From positions 83,643-147,642 of the forward strand of contig CAMPYS010000001.1 of assembly GCA_946998295.1 (NCBI GenBank): a stretch of DNA of 64,000 bases, read 5' to 3'. This document shows, one piece after another, positions 1 to 8,044 of the stretch. Positions within the stretch are counted from its first letter, which is position 1, and the number at the start of each line of letters is the position of its first letter. Made by a program: the position numbers and the translations under genes. The DNA is from an uncultured Prevotella sp. GTDB taxonomy: Bacteria; Bacteroidota; Bacteroidia; Bacteroidales; Bacteroidaceae. The notes beneath the pieces are model-generated. The model was not told where the DNA came from. It did no database searches and saw only the letters and a program-made list of their open reading frames with translations.

Positions 1-1007
1 TTTCGCTTACCATCGACTATATCACCTATATATCTACCAGTAAGTTTATTATTTTCGTCTATTTCTAGTTCATTAGCATATACATAATCTATTCCATATT
101 TTCTTTGTAGATATTCTCCAAAATATGTGAATCCACCACTTAAAATTGCTATCTTATACCCACATCGTTTTAATACACTCATTAAACGATCAACTCCTTC
201 AGTAATAGGTAAGTTTCGAGCAATTTCTTTCATCACAGAAACATCAAGACCTTTTAATAATGCTACACGCTCTTTAAAACTTTCCTTAAAATCAATTTCG
301 CCGTGCATAGCTCGCTCGGTAATCTCTGCTACTTCCTTACCGACTCCAGCTATTTTAGCCAACTCGTCTATACATTCTGTTTGAATTAATGTAGAGTCCA
401 TATCGAAACAAATCAATCTTCGCATACGCCTATACATATTATCTTTTTGGAAAGAGAAATCAATACCTTGTTCTTGACTCATCTGCATTAAATCTGCTTG
501 CATTTGGTCATAATTACTTGGTGTTCCTCTTAAAGAAAATTCAATACATGCACGAACACTCTGATTTTTAGCCTTTATGCTTTGACGTCCTGTTAAACGT
601 GTTATCGAATCAATATTCATGTCATATCGAGCAATGACCTCTGTAGTTGCTTCTATATTAGCAGCTGATAGTTGACGCCCTATAATGGTTAATATATAAC
701 GATTTTTACCTTGACGACTAACCCATTTTTCATATTCGTTATCGGTAACAGGTGAAAATCCTATATTTATTCCTAATTCAGTAGCCTTAAATAATAAGGC
801 TTTCATCACTTTTCCAGAATTTTCTTCAGTGGTTCTAATAAGTATTCCTAATGATAATGTAGCATGAATATCTGCTTGCCCTATATCCAAAATACGTGCA
901 TCATATTCTGCTAATACTGCCATAACTTCAGCAGTTAAACCGGGACGATCTTGTCCTGTAACTCTAATAAGTATTTGTTCCTCTTGTATATCTTTCGTCA
1001 CTTTCAT
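1..1007 (-). CDS. serB: Phosphoserine phosphatase with ACT domains (partial, 3' end outside window)
   Basis: The frame begins at the ATG complementary to 1005-1007 and runs off the left edge, giving about 335 codons; SerB proteins with two ACT-like domains are about 400-410 residues. The N-terminus reads like an ACT domain (ILIRVTGQDRPGLTAEVMAVL, the ACT ligand loop), followed by a second ACT-like segment and then the HAD phosphatase core with CFDMDSTLIQ (nucleophile DxDST), the GEIDFKESFKERVALLKGL cap region, and ILSGGFTYF (HAD motif II). The family hydrolyses phosphoserine in the last step of serine synthesis in the cytoplasm. It lies 111 bases downstream of the UpxY-like gene on the same strand. 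The HAD motif III/IV region is largely beyond the edge, so completeness cannot be judged. Confidence 0.93.
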   Translation of the reverse strand, partial: MKVTKDIQEEQILIRVTGQDRPGLTAEVMAVLAEYDARILDIGQADIHATLSLGILIRTTEENSGKVMKALLFKATELGINIGFSPVTDNEYEKWVSRQGKNRYILTIIGRQLSAANIEATTEVIARYDMNIDSITRLTGRQSIKAKNQSVRACIEFSLRGTPSNYDQMQADLMQMSQEQGIDFSFQKDNMYRRMRRLICFDMDSTLIQTECIDELAKIAGVGKEVAEITERAMHGEIDFKESFKERVALLKGLDVSVMKEIARNLPITEGVDRLMSVLKRCGYKIAILSGGFTYFGEYLQRKYGIDYVYANELEIDENNKLTGRYIGDIVDGKR

Positions 1008-1118
1008 TATTTATATATGATATTCTAATTTGAAATTGCAAAATTACTAATTTATAATAATTCCAACAAATGAGAATTCTATATATAGAATAACCTTAAA
1101 TATTTTTAATATCTTATA

Positions 1119-1691
1119 TCAATTTCTATTAACTGACACACAACACCAACGTGATATTTTTAGCATCATACTAATACCTGGTATTTCTTTTAATAAATAG
1201 TATTTCTTACTAGACCGTATAAGTCTACCTGTTATCCCCTTCAAAGGTCCATATTTAACCAAAACTTTATCCCCTGTTTTTAATACAGCTTCGTCTGGAG
1301 TGATAAATTTACGTATTGTTATATCAGGGTTACACATCATACGAAATTCGTACATCTCTTTGTGTGTTATCAACGCATACTCGCGATTTGTCTTTGATTT
1401 GGTAATTACAGATATTTTATAATTTGCAGTATTTACCAGTTTTTTAAATTCAAGTAGAGAAATAGATAGTTTAACAAATAAAAGATTACGGACAACAGGC
1501 TTAAGATGTTTCCTAATATGCCCATCTTCCTTTTTTTCTACAACATATTCCATTGGAACAAATGTTTCTATACCTCTTTCGGAAAAAAAGTTTTGAATAT
1601 CAGTTATTTTATAAGTAAATATTCTTAATGCACACCATGGCTTTTCGTGGACAGATATTTTATCAGAATCATTTTTACAAGAATAGGTCAT
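1119..1691 (-). CDS. UpxY-type NusG paralogue (specialised transcription antiterminator)
   Basis: The 190-residue protein has a NusG N-terminal (NGN) fold signature at about residues 18-110 (PWCALRIFTYKITDIQNFF, RNLLFVK) and a C-terminal KOW-like segment at about 135-165 (GDKVLVKYGPLKGITGRLI). That layout matches the Bacteroidetes UpxY/LoaP-like NusG paralogues, which bind RNA polymerase and permit read-through of long operons, usually capsule or exopolysaccharide operons. Here no glycosyltransferase operon follows: the neighbours are trpG-like upstream and serB downstream. It is 41 bases from the amidotransferase gene on the same strand. The housekeeping NusG would lie elsewhere (with rplK), so this is a paralogue. 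The target operon cannot be identified from this window. Confidence 0.85.
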   Translation of the reverse strand: MTYSCKNDSDKISVHEKPWCALRIFTYKITDIQNFFSERGIETFVPMEYVVEKKEDGHIRKHLKPVVRNLLFVKLSISLLEFKKLVNTANYKISVITKSKTNREYALITHKEMYEFRMMCNPDITIRKFITPDEAVLKTGDKVLVKYGPLKGITGRLIRSSKKYYLLKEIPGISMMLKISRWCCVSVNRN

Positions 1692-1732
1692 ATTTTTAGC
1701 TATTTATAAAAGTATTCTACAACCAATAACAA

Positions 1733-2308
1733 CTATATGTTTAACCAATTTTCTAATATTTGCTTCCCTTGAGGAGTTAGTATACTCTCAGGATGGAATT
1801 GTATTCCATAAATATTATATTTATTATGTTTTAAAGCCATTATATTATGATTAATATCCTCTGCTATAACTGATAAACATTTAGGAAAATTGTCTCTTGA
1901 TACTATCCAACTATGATACCTTCCTACAAGAAAAGATTGTGGTAAGTTTCTAAATATATCATTTGAATTAATTTTATATACTTCTGTTTGTTGTCCATGA
2001 TAAACTTGATCTAAATTCATCAATATCCCACCAAACGCTTCAGCAATAGCTTGATGACCAAGACAAATACCTAAAATAGATTTTGTTTTAGCATACATAT
2101 TAATTATATCTATTAACTTACCTGCTTTATTTGGTAAACCAGGTCCAGGACTTAAAAGAATCTTATCATATTTAGACAATGATAGGATATCCAATTTGTT
2201 GTTTTTAAATACATCAACTATAACTCCTAACTCTCGTATTATACGAACAAGATTATATGTAAAAGAGTCATAATTATCAATTACAGCACAATGCTTCGCA
2301 TCAGTCAT
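1733..2308 (-). CDS. Class I glutamine amidotransferase, TrpG/PabA type
   Basis: The 191-residue protein is full length for the glutaminase subunit of anthranilate synthase or aminodeoxychorismate synthase. It opens with the typical DNYDSFTYNLV, has the oxyanion strand SPGPGLP, the nucleophile elbow GICLGHQAIAEAFGG (catalytic Cys), the YHSWIV segment, and the catalytic His-Glu in IQFHPESILTPQG. It would release ammonia from glutamine for a chorismate-using partner. TrpG and PabA cannot be separated by sequence alone, and no trpE, pabB, trpD or trpC is adjacent. The next gene downstream is a TrpF-like pseudoenzyme 42 bases away, which hints at descent from a trp operon. Confidence 0.9.
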   Translation of the reverse strand: MTDAKHCAVIDNYDSFTYNLVRIIRELGVIVDVFKNNKLDILSLSKYDKILLSPGPGLPNKAGKLIDIINMYAKTKSILGICLGHQAIAEAFGGILMNLDQVYHGQQTEVYKINSNDIFRNLPQSFLVGRYHSWIVSRDNFPKCLSVIAEDINHNIMALKHNKYNIYGIQFHPESILTPQGKQILENWLNI

Positions 2309-2350
2309 ATTATAGTAAACTTTCTATCTATCATTTTTAAAGATAGTTAC

Positions 2351-2980
2351 TCATTTTTTTTCCACTAATGATTTATTTATATTATAATTATAGTTAAATC
2401 CGCACAACATATGATGAACTATCTTTTTATCTAATAGTTTCTCATTTTTTATAGATAATATAAATGGAATATTTAATTTATATTGTTTTATAAGTTCATT
2501 AATTGGTTGTATATTTTCTGAAATATTAAACAAAAAATAATCAACTACTGAATTGTATTCATGACATTGCTCAAAATCTTCTATTTTTGATATATTTATT
2601 TGCTTAACAATTTTTATTTTTTTTACTATATCGGGTATAACAGAACTTCGAAGATTTTCTATCATTACTTTAGACTCTTTACCAAGTAATTCAATAATAT
2701 TTAAATTAAAAATAACAATATTCGAAATTATAGTTTGGGGCATATCATCTTTAAATATTCCAACTAATTGCGCTTTTTTATGAATATTTAAACTATTACT
2801 ATTTTTCCCATTTTCTGCTTCTGTTATTGAACTATAATCTGGTATTATCCCAGCTATTGAGTTATGTAATGGTAAGTAGTTAGGATTTTCTTTACAAAAA
2901 TTAAGTCCTATCCAATTTATACCACAGTATATTACTTTATTGATTAAATCAAGTTTCGTAATATTCGCTTGTATTATCAT
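2351..2980 (-). CDS. TrpF-like protein lacking phosphoribosylanthranilate isomerase active-site residues
   Basis: The 209-residue protein aligns by eye with phosphoribosylanthranilate isomerase: residues 15-36 resemble the 'GxDfiGfnFxxxSPRY' strand (CGINWIGLNFCKENPNYL), 69-103 the 'vGVFvn...vQLHGdE' strands (AQLVGIFKDD; IIELLGKES), 121-152 the 'ikvikaf...VDyfLFDt' strands (VVDYFLFN). The key positions are lost. The catalytic Cys of the N-terminal KxCG motif is Asn6 in QANIT, the catalytic Asp after the LF is Asn152, and the SGGL phosphate loop is replaced by SIKNEKL near 176-182. No frameshift or internal stop is present, so the frame is still maintained. It sits between the TrpG-like gene and a lipoprotein gene. 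I call it a probable pseudoenzyme or a late-stage decaying trpF; function unknown. Confidence 0.6.
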   Translation of the reverse strand: MIIQANITKLDLINKVIYCGINWIGLNFCKENPNYLPLHNSIAGIIPDYSSITEAENGKNSNSLNIHKKAQLVGIFKDDMPQTIISNIVIFNLNIIELLGKESKVMIENLRSSVIPDIVKKIKIVKQINISKIEDFEQCHEYNSVVDYFLFNISENIQPINELIKQYKLNIPFILSIKNEKLLDKKIVHHMLCGFNYNYNINKSLVEKK

Positions 2981-3004
2981 ATTATATAATATTTATTTAA
3001 AATT

Positions 3005-3790
3005 TCAACCCATTCTCATAGTAGTTTTGCCATCGGTTGAAATTCGAAGCCTTACAACATAGCTTGTAGATGCATCAGGAATACCAATAAGTATATTGTA
3101 GTATAATGCACGCCCATCTGAGTATGCAAATTCGAAGTTAGATAAAATACTTTTCTTTAAAAAACTTTGTTCTATCAGATTACTAAACTCTACCTTTCTA
3201 AAACTATGTGAATAAATTATTTTATTGTTATTAGTTATCAATAATTTTGCAACATTATCAAGATATGTACTTTCGACCTCGATTCCATTATCATTACAAG
3301 ATGATTTTATAACTTTGTCGGATGTTGTTTCTATATTTATTTTGCTATGCAAAAATCCTATAGTAGTACGTACTATTGTATCACTAACACTTTTTTCAAA
3401 GGTATTCATAGCATAAGGATGATATTCAAATAAAGGAAAAAGTTCTTTTGTATTACTTTTTATGAACTTAACCTCATCCCCATTAAGATTCACAATCCTA
3501 AATATATTATTTGTTTGTTTTACTATTTTATAACTGATAACAGAATTCCCTTTAAGATAAATAGAATCGTTATTTATCCAAAAACTTATAGGCATACTTG
3601 CAGAATCAGGATAAAAGATACTATCACCACGAACTAACATTGCAGGAATTGATGATCCATCATCGACCATCCAAATTCCTTGCAATAACAACTTTGATTC
3701 TTTATCTTCTGTATTAGATTTATGCTGACAATTTACTACTATCAATGATACAATAAATACACTAATAATAGTCTTAATTTTTAATTTCAT
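3005..3790 (-). CDS. Putative lipoprotein of unknown function
   Basis: I place the start at the ATG complementary to 3788-3790, 48 bases inside the longest frame, because it gives a classical lipoprotein signal (MKLKIKTIISVFIVSLIVVNCQ, lipobox ending in Cys at about residue 22) and removes an overlap with rfbC. The mature protein of about 240 residues is predicted beta-rich with a lipocalin-like opening (LQGIWMVDDGSS) and may belong to a Bacteroidales-specific domain-of-unknown-function family (DUF4738 is my best guess, unverified). It would be anchored in the periplasm or outer membrane. No catalytic motif is visible. It lies just downstream of rfbC on the same strand. Confidence 0.7.
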   Translation of the reverse strand: MKLKIKTIISVFIVSLIVVNCQHKSNTEDKESKLLLQGIWMVDDGSSIPAMLVRGDSIFYPDSASMPISFWINNDSIYLKGNSVISYKIVKQTNNIFRIVNLNGDEVKFIKSNTKELFPLFEYHPYAMNTFEKSVSDTIVRTTIGFLHSKINIETTSDKVIKSSCNDNGIEVESTYLDNVAKLLITNNNKIIYSHSFRKVEFSNLIEQSFLKKSILSNFEFAYSDGRALYYNILIGIPDASTSYVVRLRISTDGKTTMRMG

Positions 3791-3818
3791 AATATTGTAT
3801 CGTTTGGGATAACTCTTT

Positions 3819-4373
3819 TTATCCAAAAAGGTCTGCATTTTCCCATGAACAAGATTTATTTAAATCCTTTTCTGAAAGGATTACTTCATTAGGATTAATT
3901 CCCCACTCTATTCCAACAGTTTTATCATTCCAGCGAAGAATTGCTTCACTATTGGGAGAGTAAACATTATCAACCTTATATGTAAACACAGCTTCATCAC
4001 TTAACACTAAAAAACCATGAGCAAAACCGCGAGGAATAAATAGTTGATGTCTATTAGTTTCAGATAGCTCTACTGCGACATATTTTCCTATAGTTGGAGA
4101 GTTACGGCGTAAGTCAACAGCTACATCTAAAACTTTTCCACGTAATACACGAACAAGTTTAGCCTGGGAAAAAGTTCCTTTTTGATAATGTAAGCCTCTA
4201 AGAACTCCTTTTGTAGACATAGATTCATTATCTTGTATAAAATCAACATGATATCCTATATATTCATCAAACTCTGCCTGCTTCCATGCCTCATAAAAAT
4301 ATCCACGTGTATCTTTATATACATCAGGCTCCATCACCCAAACGCCTGCAATATCTGTCTTACTATATTTCAT
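3819..4373 (-). CDS. rfbC: dTDP-4-dehydrorhamnose 3,5-epimerase
   Basis: The 184-residue protein is full length for the RmlC/RfbC cupin epimerase. Diagnostic segments are the RGYFYEAWK strand, GVLRGLHYQK with the catalytic His, the AVDLRRNSPTIGKY strand with the paired Asp, and IPRGFAHGFLVL. It converts dTDP-4-keto-6-deoxyglucose to dTDP-4-keto-rhamnose for dTDP-rhamnose, a precursor of O-antigen, capsule or other surface glycans. In most genomes it sits with rfbA/B/D; here the flanks are a lipoprotein gene and a divergent HU/SPOR gene. A good Bacteroidetes promoter lies 60 bases upstream. Confidence 0.95.
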   Translation of the reverse strand: MKYSKTDIAGVWVMEPDVYKDTRGYFYEAWKQAEFDEYIGYHVDFIQDNESMSTKGVLRGLHYQKGTFSQAKLVRVLRGKVLDVAVDLRRNSPTIGKYVAVELSETNRHQLFIPRGFAHGFLVLSDEAVFTYKVDNVYSPNSEAILRWNDKTVGIEWGINPNEVILSEKDLNKSCSWENADLFG

Positions 4374-4433
4374 TATTTTGAGCTTTTATAGTTTTATATA
4401 ATCTATAAAATTAATTAAGATTATAGATAGCGA

Positions 4434-4463
4434 CAAAGATAATAAAATTTATTTGCAAACAAA
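4434..4463 (-). promoter_or_regulatory. Bacteroidetes-type promoter for rfbC
   Basis: On the minus strand the sequence reads TTTG (4463-4460), 18 bases, then TATCTTTG (4441-4434), matching the Bacteroidetes -33 TTTG and -7 TAnnTTTG consensus. Transcription would start near 4428, leaving about a 55-base leader before the rfbC ATG. Confidence 0.6.
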
Positions 4464-4535
4464 AAGATTTGAAATAAAAATACTATTCATTGTATAGTTT
4501 TTATTTTATAAATATAGTTATTAATGTTTTTTGTA

Positions 4536-4543
4536 TAAATTTG
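4536..4543 (+). promoter_or_regulatory. TAnnTTTG -7 box abutting the HU/SPOR start codon
   Basis: TAAATTTG matches the Bacteroidetes -7 consensus but lies only 6 bases before the chosen ATG at 4550. A start of transcription 5-7 bases downstream would give a nearly leaderless mRNA. No convincing -33 TTTG is at the right distance. Confidence 0.35.
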
Positions 4544-4549
4544 CAATCA

Positions 4550-5497
4550 ATGATAAATATTGATAGACATATTCAACAACTTTTATTAGTAAATGACTGC
4601 GTTATTGTTCCTGGATTAGGTGGTTTTGTAGCACATAAAGTTGATGCAAAATACGATTCTGAACATAATGTGTTTTACCCTCCTAAAAGAACTATTGGAT
4701 TTAATCCTATTCTTAAAATGAATGATTCACTATTAACACAATCATTAATAGAAACTTATGATATTAGCTATCCTGAAGCTATGAATAAAATAGAAGAGGT
4801 AGTAGATAATATTATAAAAAATATTGATGAAGGGCGTGAATTTAAAATTGAAGCAATAGGAAAATTACGGAAGGAATCAAATGGGAAAATTAAATTCATA
4901 CCCTATGAAATGGGAATTGCTTCACCTAACTTTTATGGCTTAAGCAGTTTAAACTTAAGTTTAAAAGAAAATATTTATCAATTTAATAATACCTTATCCA
5001 TAAATAATAAATTTAAAGGAAAGATTATAGCTATAGACAATAGCGATAAAAATGATAAGAGATTAAGCATAAGTCTAAAAGCAGTTAAAGATGTATGTGT
5101 TGCAGCATCTATTTTAGCAGCTATTTTCATAGGAGGATTTAATACAACAACCAATAACAGTAATACTAATAAACAAGAATTAAAAAGTGAAATTTTTTCA
5201 CCTCTTTTAGAATCAAATAAATTCTTTGCGAAAAAAAACATTCCTATAGAACATAAAGACTTTAAAAGTTTTTGGACTTTAGTTTTGGCAAGTCATGTTA
5301 CTAAGGATAATGCTATAATTTTTATAAATGAATTAAAAAGACAAGGTTTTACAAATACAAGACTTCATGTCAGTACAGGAAGTAATAAAGTTATTTTTGG
5401 GCAGTTCCATTCACAAAATGATGCTATCAAAGCACTTAATAATCTTAAAACTTATAATGAATTTCAACAAGCTTGGATACTTAAAATAGACAATTAA
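4550..5497 (+). CDS. HU-like domain / SPOR domain membrane protein
   Basis: The start is placed at the ATG at 4550, since the 20 residues before it derive from an upstream TTG and are not conserved-looking. The 315-residue protein starts MINIDRHIQQLLL and continues with NDCVIVPGLGGFVAHK, typical of the Bacteroidetes HU/CCDC81-like N-terminal module (about 1-120). A single hydrophobic segment follows near residues 180-200 (VAASILAAIFIGGF), and a C-terminal SPOR-type peptidoglycan-binding domain is at about 238-315 (FWTLVLASHVTKDNA...VIFGQF). SPOR domains bind denuded septal glycan strands, so a role at the division site is likely. A low-complexity Asn/Thr stretch follows the membrane segment. 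It is 23 bases upstream of the FHA gene. Confidence 0.85.
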   Translation: MINIDRHIQQLLLVNDCVIVPGLGGFVAHKVDAKYDSEHNVFYPPKRTIGFNPILKMNDSLLTQSLIETYDISYPEAMNKIEEVVDNIIKNIDEGREFKIEAIGKLRKESNGKIKFIPYEMGIASPNFYGLSSLNLSLKENIYQFNNTLSINNKFKGKIIAIDNSDKNDKRLSISLKAVKDVCVAASILAAIFIGGFNTTTNNSNTNKQELKSEIFSPLLESNKFFAKKNIPIEHKDFKSFWTLVLASHVTKDNAIIFINELKRQGFTNTRLHVSTGSNKVIFGQFHSQNDAIKALNNLKTYNEFQQAWILKIDN

Positions 5498-5520
5498 ATA
5501 TATTTTTCCGCTTCATATAC

Positions 5521-6030
5521 ATGAAAAAGTTAAAATGTCCAAAATGTAATAGTTTTATCACATTTGATGAAACAAAATACGAAACAAATCAAAAACTCAT
5601 TTTTAAATGTCCAAAATGTTATAATAAGTTTGGAATACGTTTAGGAAATTCTTTCTCTCAAGATAAGATAAATTCTTTAACTTCTACGGATAATTGCATA
5701 TATGGTTATCTATGTGTAATTGAAAATTGTTTTCATTATAAACAGATAATACCTCTACATGAAGGGTTAAACATAATTGGTCGTTTTCACAAAGGAAATA
5801 ACATTAATTGCCCAATTAAAACAGTAGATCCAAGTATAGACTATAATCACTGTTCAATAAATGTTATAAAAGATAAAGAAAATCATTTTAAATACATCTT
5901 AAAGGATGGGCCATCAAATACAGGAACTTTTGTTAGCAACCAACTTTTAGAAGATAATGAGCAGCGTATAATAGACCATAAAACATTATTTACCATAGGT
6001 GCAACAAGTATTATACTTTATACAAAGTAG
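5521..6030 (+). CDS. Zinc-ribbon and FHA domain protein
   Basis: The 169-residue protein has an N-terminal zinc ribbon with two CxxC pairs (CPKC at about 6-9 and again near 30-33) similar to the MJ0042-type finger, then a forkhead-associated domain at about residues 60-165 (NIIGRF, the YNHCSINV strand, GPSNTGTFVS, LFTIGATSIIL). FHA domains bind phosphothreonine peptides, so it is a likely reader of Ser/Thr kinase signalling. The canonical FHA SxxH motif appears as YNHCSI, with the order altered, so phosphopeptide binding is not assured. It follows the HU/SPOR gene with a 23-base gap and probably shares its transcript. Confidence 0.82.
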   Translation: MKKLKCPKCNSFITFDETKYETNQKLIFKCPKCYNKFGIRLGNSFSQDKINSLTSTDNCIYGYLCVIENCFHYKQIIPLHEGLNIIGRFHKGNNINCPIKTVDPSIDYNHCSINVIKDKENHFKYILKDGPSNTGTFVSNQLLEDNEQRIIDHKTLFTIGATSIILYTK

Positions 6031-6529
6031 TTAATATGTTTTTCTATTACAAACTTTTTTATTACTATATATTAATAAAGATTATTTTAGCCACTACTTC
6101 ACTTCTAAATAAGTTTGGTTTTCATACATAATCTAATTTCTGTTACTTTCTTCATTATTAAAAGAAATATCAAAAAGTTTTTTGATATATACACTTTGTC
6201 TGCAAATAGTTTTCCATACAGACATTTAGCAAGAGACTTAAATATATTTCTTAGTTTTTACTCTTTAGCACAGAAATTTACTTCTATAAAAATAAAGGGT
6301 ATTATCCTCAATAGATCTTATTATCTACTACTGAATTTTAGGCATAAAGCACAAACCATTTATGAAATTATCACTTTATAGCTACTTTTTTATCTATCTT
6401 AGCCATTTTTTTTTGAGTTTAGGAAAATATTAGGGCTGTATTTCCATTGAAAAATACAGCCCTTTGTTTTCTTTTTTACCTAAATTACAATTATATATAT
6501 GTCTTATCTGATAGTAATAACTAACAGTA
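6031..6529. other. Intergenic region between convergent genes
   Basis: About 500 bases of AT-rich DNA separate the FHA gene (plus) and pyrI (minus). The only structure I can support is the 12-bp hairpin at 6432-6463. An 88-codon frame at 6115-6381 has no homologue I recognise and low-complexity composition, so I do not call it a gene. Confidence 0.6.
6432..6463. terminator. Bidirectional hairpin terminator (FHA gene / pyrI)
   Basis: A perfect 12-bp stem (AGGGCTGTATTT and its complement) encloses a 7-base loop. It is followed on the plus strand by a T-rich run and on the minus strand by AATATTTTCC. It lies 67 bases past the pyrI stop. Confidence 0.8.
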
Positions 6530-6985
6530 TTAATATAGATTAACCTTATCAATTAATTGTTCCTTACCACAGTAATGGCATTTTACAATACTATGGTTAT
6601 CATCTAAAACTTTAAATAACGATTTCATCGGTTCATTATTTGAGATACATTTAGGATTATTACATCTAATAATCCCTTTGAGAGTACTAGGAGTTATAAC
6701 TTTCTTTTTTTCTACAACATCATATTTATGTATTATATTTAACACCACATTAGGTGCAATAACTGATAACCTAGATATTTCATCATCAGTAAAAAACTTA
6801 TTACTTACTTTTATAATACCTTTTTCTCCAATTTTGTTTGATGTCAAGTTATACCCTATTGTAACAGGTGAAGATAATTTTTCTACTTCCAAAAGTTTTG
6901 CAACTTGAAAAGTCTTACCGACAGGAATATGATCTATAACAGTTCCCTCTTCTATTGCAGCAACTAATCTTTCTTTTTTTGCCAT
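6530..6985 (-). CDS. pyrI: Aspartate carbamoyltransferase regulatory subunit
   Basis: The protein has the PyrI allosteric nucleotide-binding domain (AIEEGTVIDHIP; VTIGYNLTS) and the C-terminal four-cysteine zinc domain (CNNPKC and CHYC near the end), which contacts the catalytic subunit. The start is set at the ATG at 6985 (MAKKERLVAAIEEG), the usual N-terminus; an in-frame ATG at 7006 would add 7 residues and overlap pyrB by 11 bases. It binds ATP/CTP and tunes the first committed step of pyrimidine synthesis. Length of 151 residues is normal. It is translated directly behind pyrB and is probably coupled to it. Confidence 0.95.
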   Translation of the reverse strand: MAKKERLVAAIEEGTVIDHIPVGKTFQVAKLLEVEKLSSPVTIGYNLTSNKIGEKGIIKVSNKFFTDDEISRLSVIAPNVVLNIIHKYDVVEKKKVITPSTLKGIIRCNNPKCISNNEPMKSLFKVLDDNHSIVKCHYCGKEQLIDKVNLY

Positions 6986-6995
6986 ATCTAAAGAT

Positions 6996-7946
6996 TTAAT
7001 ATTCAATTATTGTTTTGTCGTTTTTGATATCATCCAAATTTATGCCTAAGCAATGAGAAAAGATTGCTTCACGTGCAAAGACCCCATTTCTTGCTTGCTG
7101 AATATAATAAGCATGTGGATTATTATCTACATCATAATCTATTTCGTTAACGCGTGGTAAAGGATGTAATATGCGCATATTAGATTTTGCAGAACTAAGC
7201 ATATCATTATGTAATATGTAAGTATCTTTAACTTTTTCATATTCCATTATATCAGTAAATCGCTCTCTCTGCACTCTTGTCATATATATTATATCCGATT
7301 TTGCTATCAGCTCTTTGCTAAAATCATGATGTTGTTCATATTTAATATTATTTATTTTACAATATATTTTATATTCTTCTGGCAGTTCTAATTCTTTAGG
7401 TGATAGAAAATGAAATGTTGGAGAAAAATGTCTCATAGCCATTATCAAAGAGTGTACAGTTCTTCCATATTTCAAATCGCCTACAAGCAATATGTTTAAA
7501 TTGTTTAAAGTTCCTTGTGTTTGATATATTGTATATAAATCAAGTAGACACTGTGATGGGTGTTGATTAGAACCATCTCCTGCATTAATTATTGGAACAG
7601 GAGCTATTTCTGCAGCATATTGAGCAGCACCTTCCAAATAGTGTCGCATTACAATTGCATCTGCATAATTACTAACCATTAGAATTGTATCTTTTAAGGT
7701 CTCACCTTTACTAACACTTGAAACCTTTGCATCAGTAAAACCTATTACTTTTGCTCCTAATCTATTGGCTGCTGTTTCAAAACTAAGTCGTGTTCTTGTT
7801 GAAGGCTCATAAAATAATGTAGCAATTATTTTACCTTTAAGAATTTCTCTATTCGGATGCTTTTCAAACTCTTTTATCATATTAATAAGGTACATAATAT
7901 AGTCCTTATCTAATGTTTTAATATTTACAAAATTATGTTTTTCCAT
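6996..7946 (-). CDS. pyrB: Aspartate carbamoyltransferase catalytic subunit
   Basis: The 316-residue protein carries the carbamoyl-phosphate loop FYEPSTRTRLSFE, the HPSQCLLDLYTI motif, the GDLKYGRTVHSL aspartate-domain motif and the HPLPRVNEI loop. It forms carbamoyl aspartate from carbamoyl phosphate and aspartate in the cytoplasm. The presence of pyrI immediately downstream indicates the allosteric E. coli-like holoenzyme. The gene is 98 bases downstream of prs, but a hairpin lies between them. Confidence 0.97.
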   Translation of the reverse strand: MEKHNFVNIKTLDKDYIMYLINMIKEFEKHPNREILKGKIIATLFYEPSTRTRLSFETAANRLGAKVIGFTDAKVSSVSKGETLKDTILMVSNYADAIVMRHYLEGAAQYAAEIAPVPIINAGDGSNQHPSQCLLDLYTIYQTQGTLNNLNILLVGDLKYGRTVHSLIMAMRHFSPTFHFLSPKELELPEEYKIYCKINNIKYEQHHDFSKELIAKSDIIYMTRVQRERFTDIMEYEKVKDTYILHNDMLSSAKSNMRILHPLPRVNEIDYDVDNNPHAYYIQQARNGVFAREAIFSHCLGINLDDIKNDKTIIEY

Positions 7947-7976
7947 TATATGTAATTTTCTATATACATTATTTTG

Positions 7977-8013
7977 AAAATAGGTCGAACAATAAAAAGT
8001 CCGACCTATTTTT
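7977..8013 (-). terminator. Hairpin terminator downstream of prs
   Basis: An inverted repeat (AAATAGGTC-GAC arms, one bulge) encloses an A/T loop 32 bases past the prs stop and upstream of pyrB. The minus-strand tail is TTTTCAAAAT. It may attenuate rather than fully block read-through into pyrBI. Confidence 0.6.
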
Positions 8014-8044
8014 AAATTTATATAATCAAAGCAAATATTTTATT

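Noticed and set aside
6115..6381. 88-codon plus-strand frame between the FHA gene and pyrI
   Set aside because: Low-complexity Phe/Ile/Ser composition, non-ATG start, no ribosome-site or recognised domain, and it lies in an AT-rich spacer where such frames are expected by chance.
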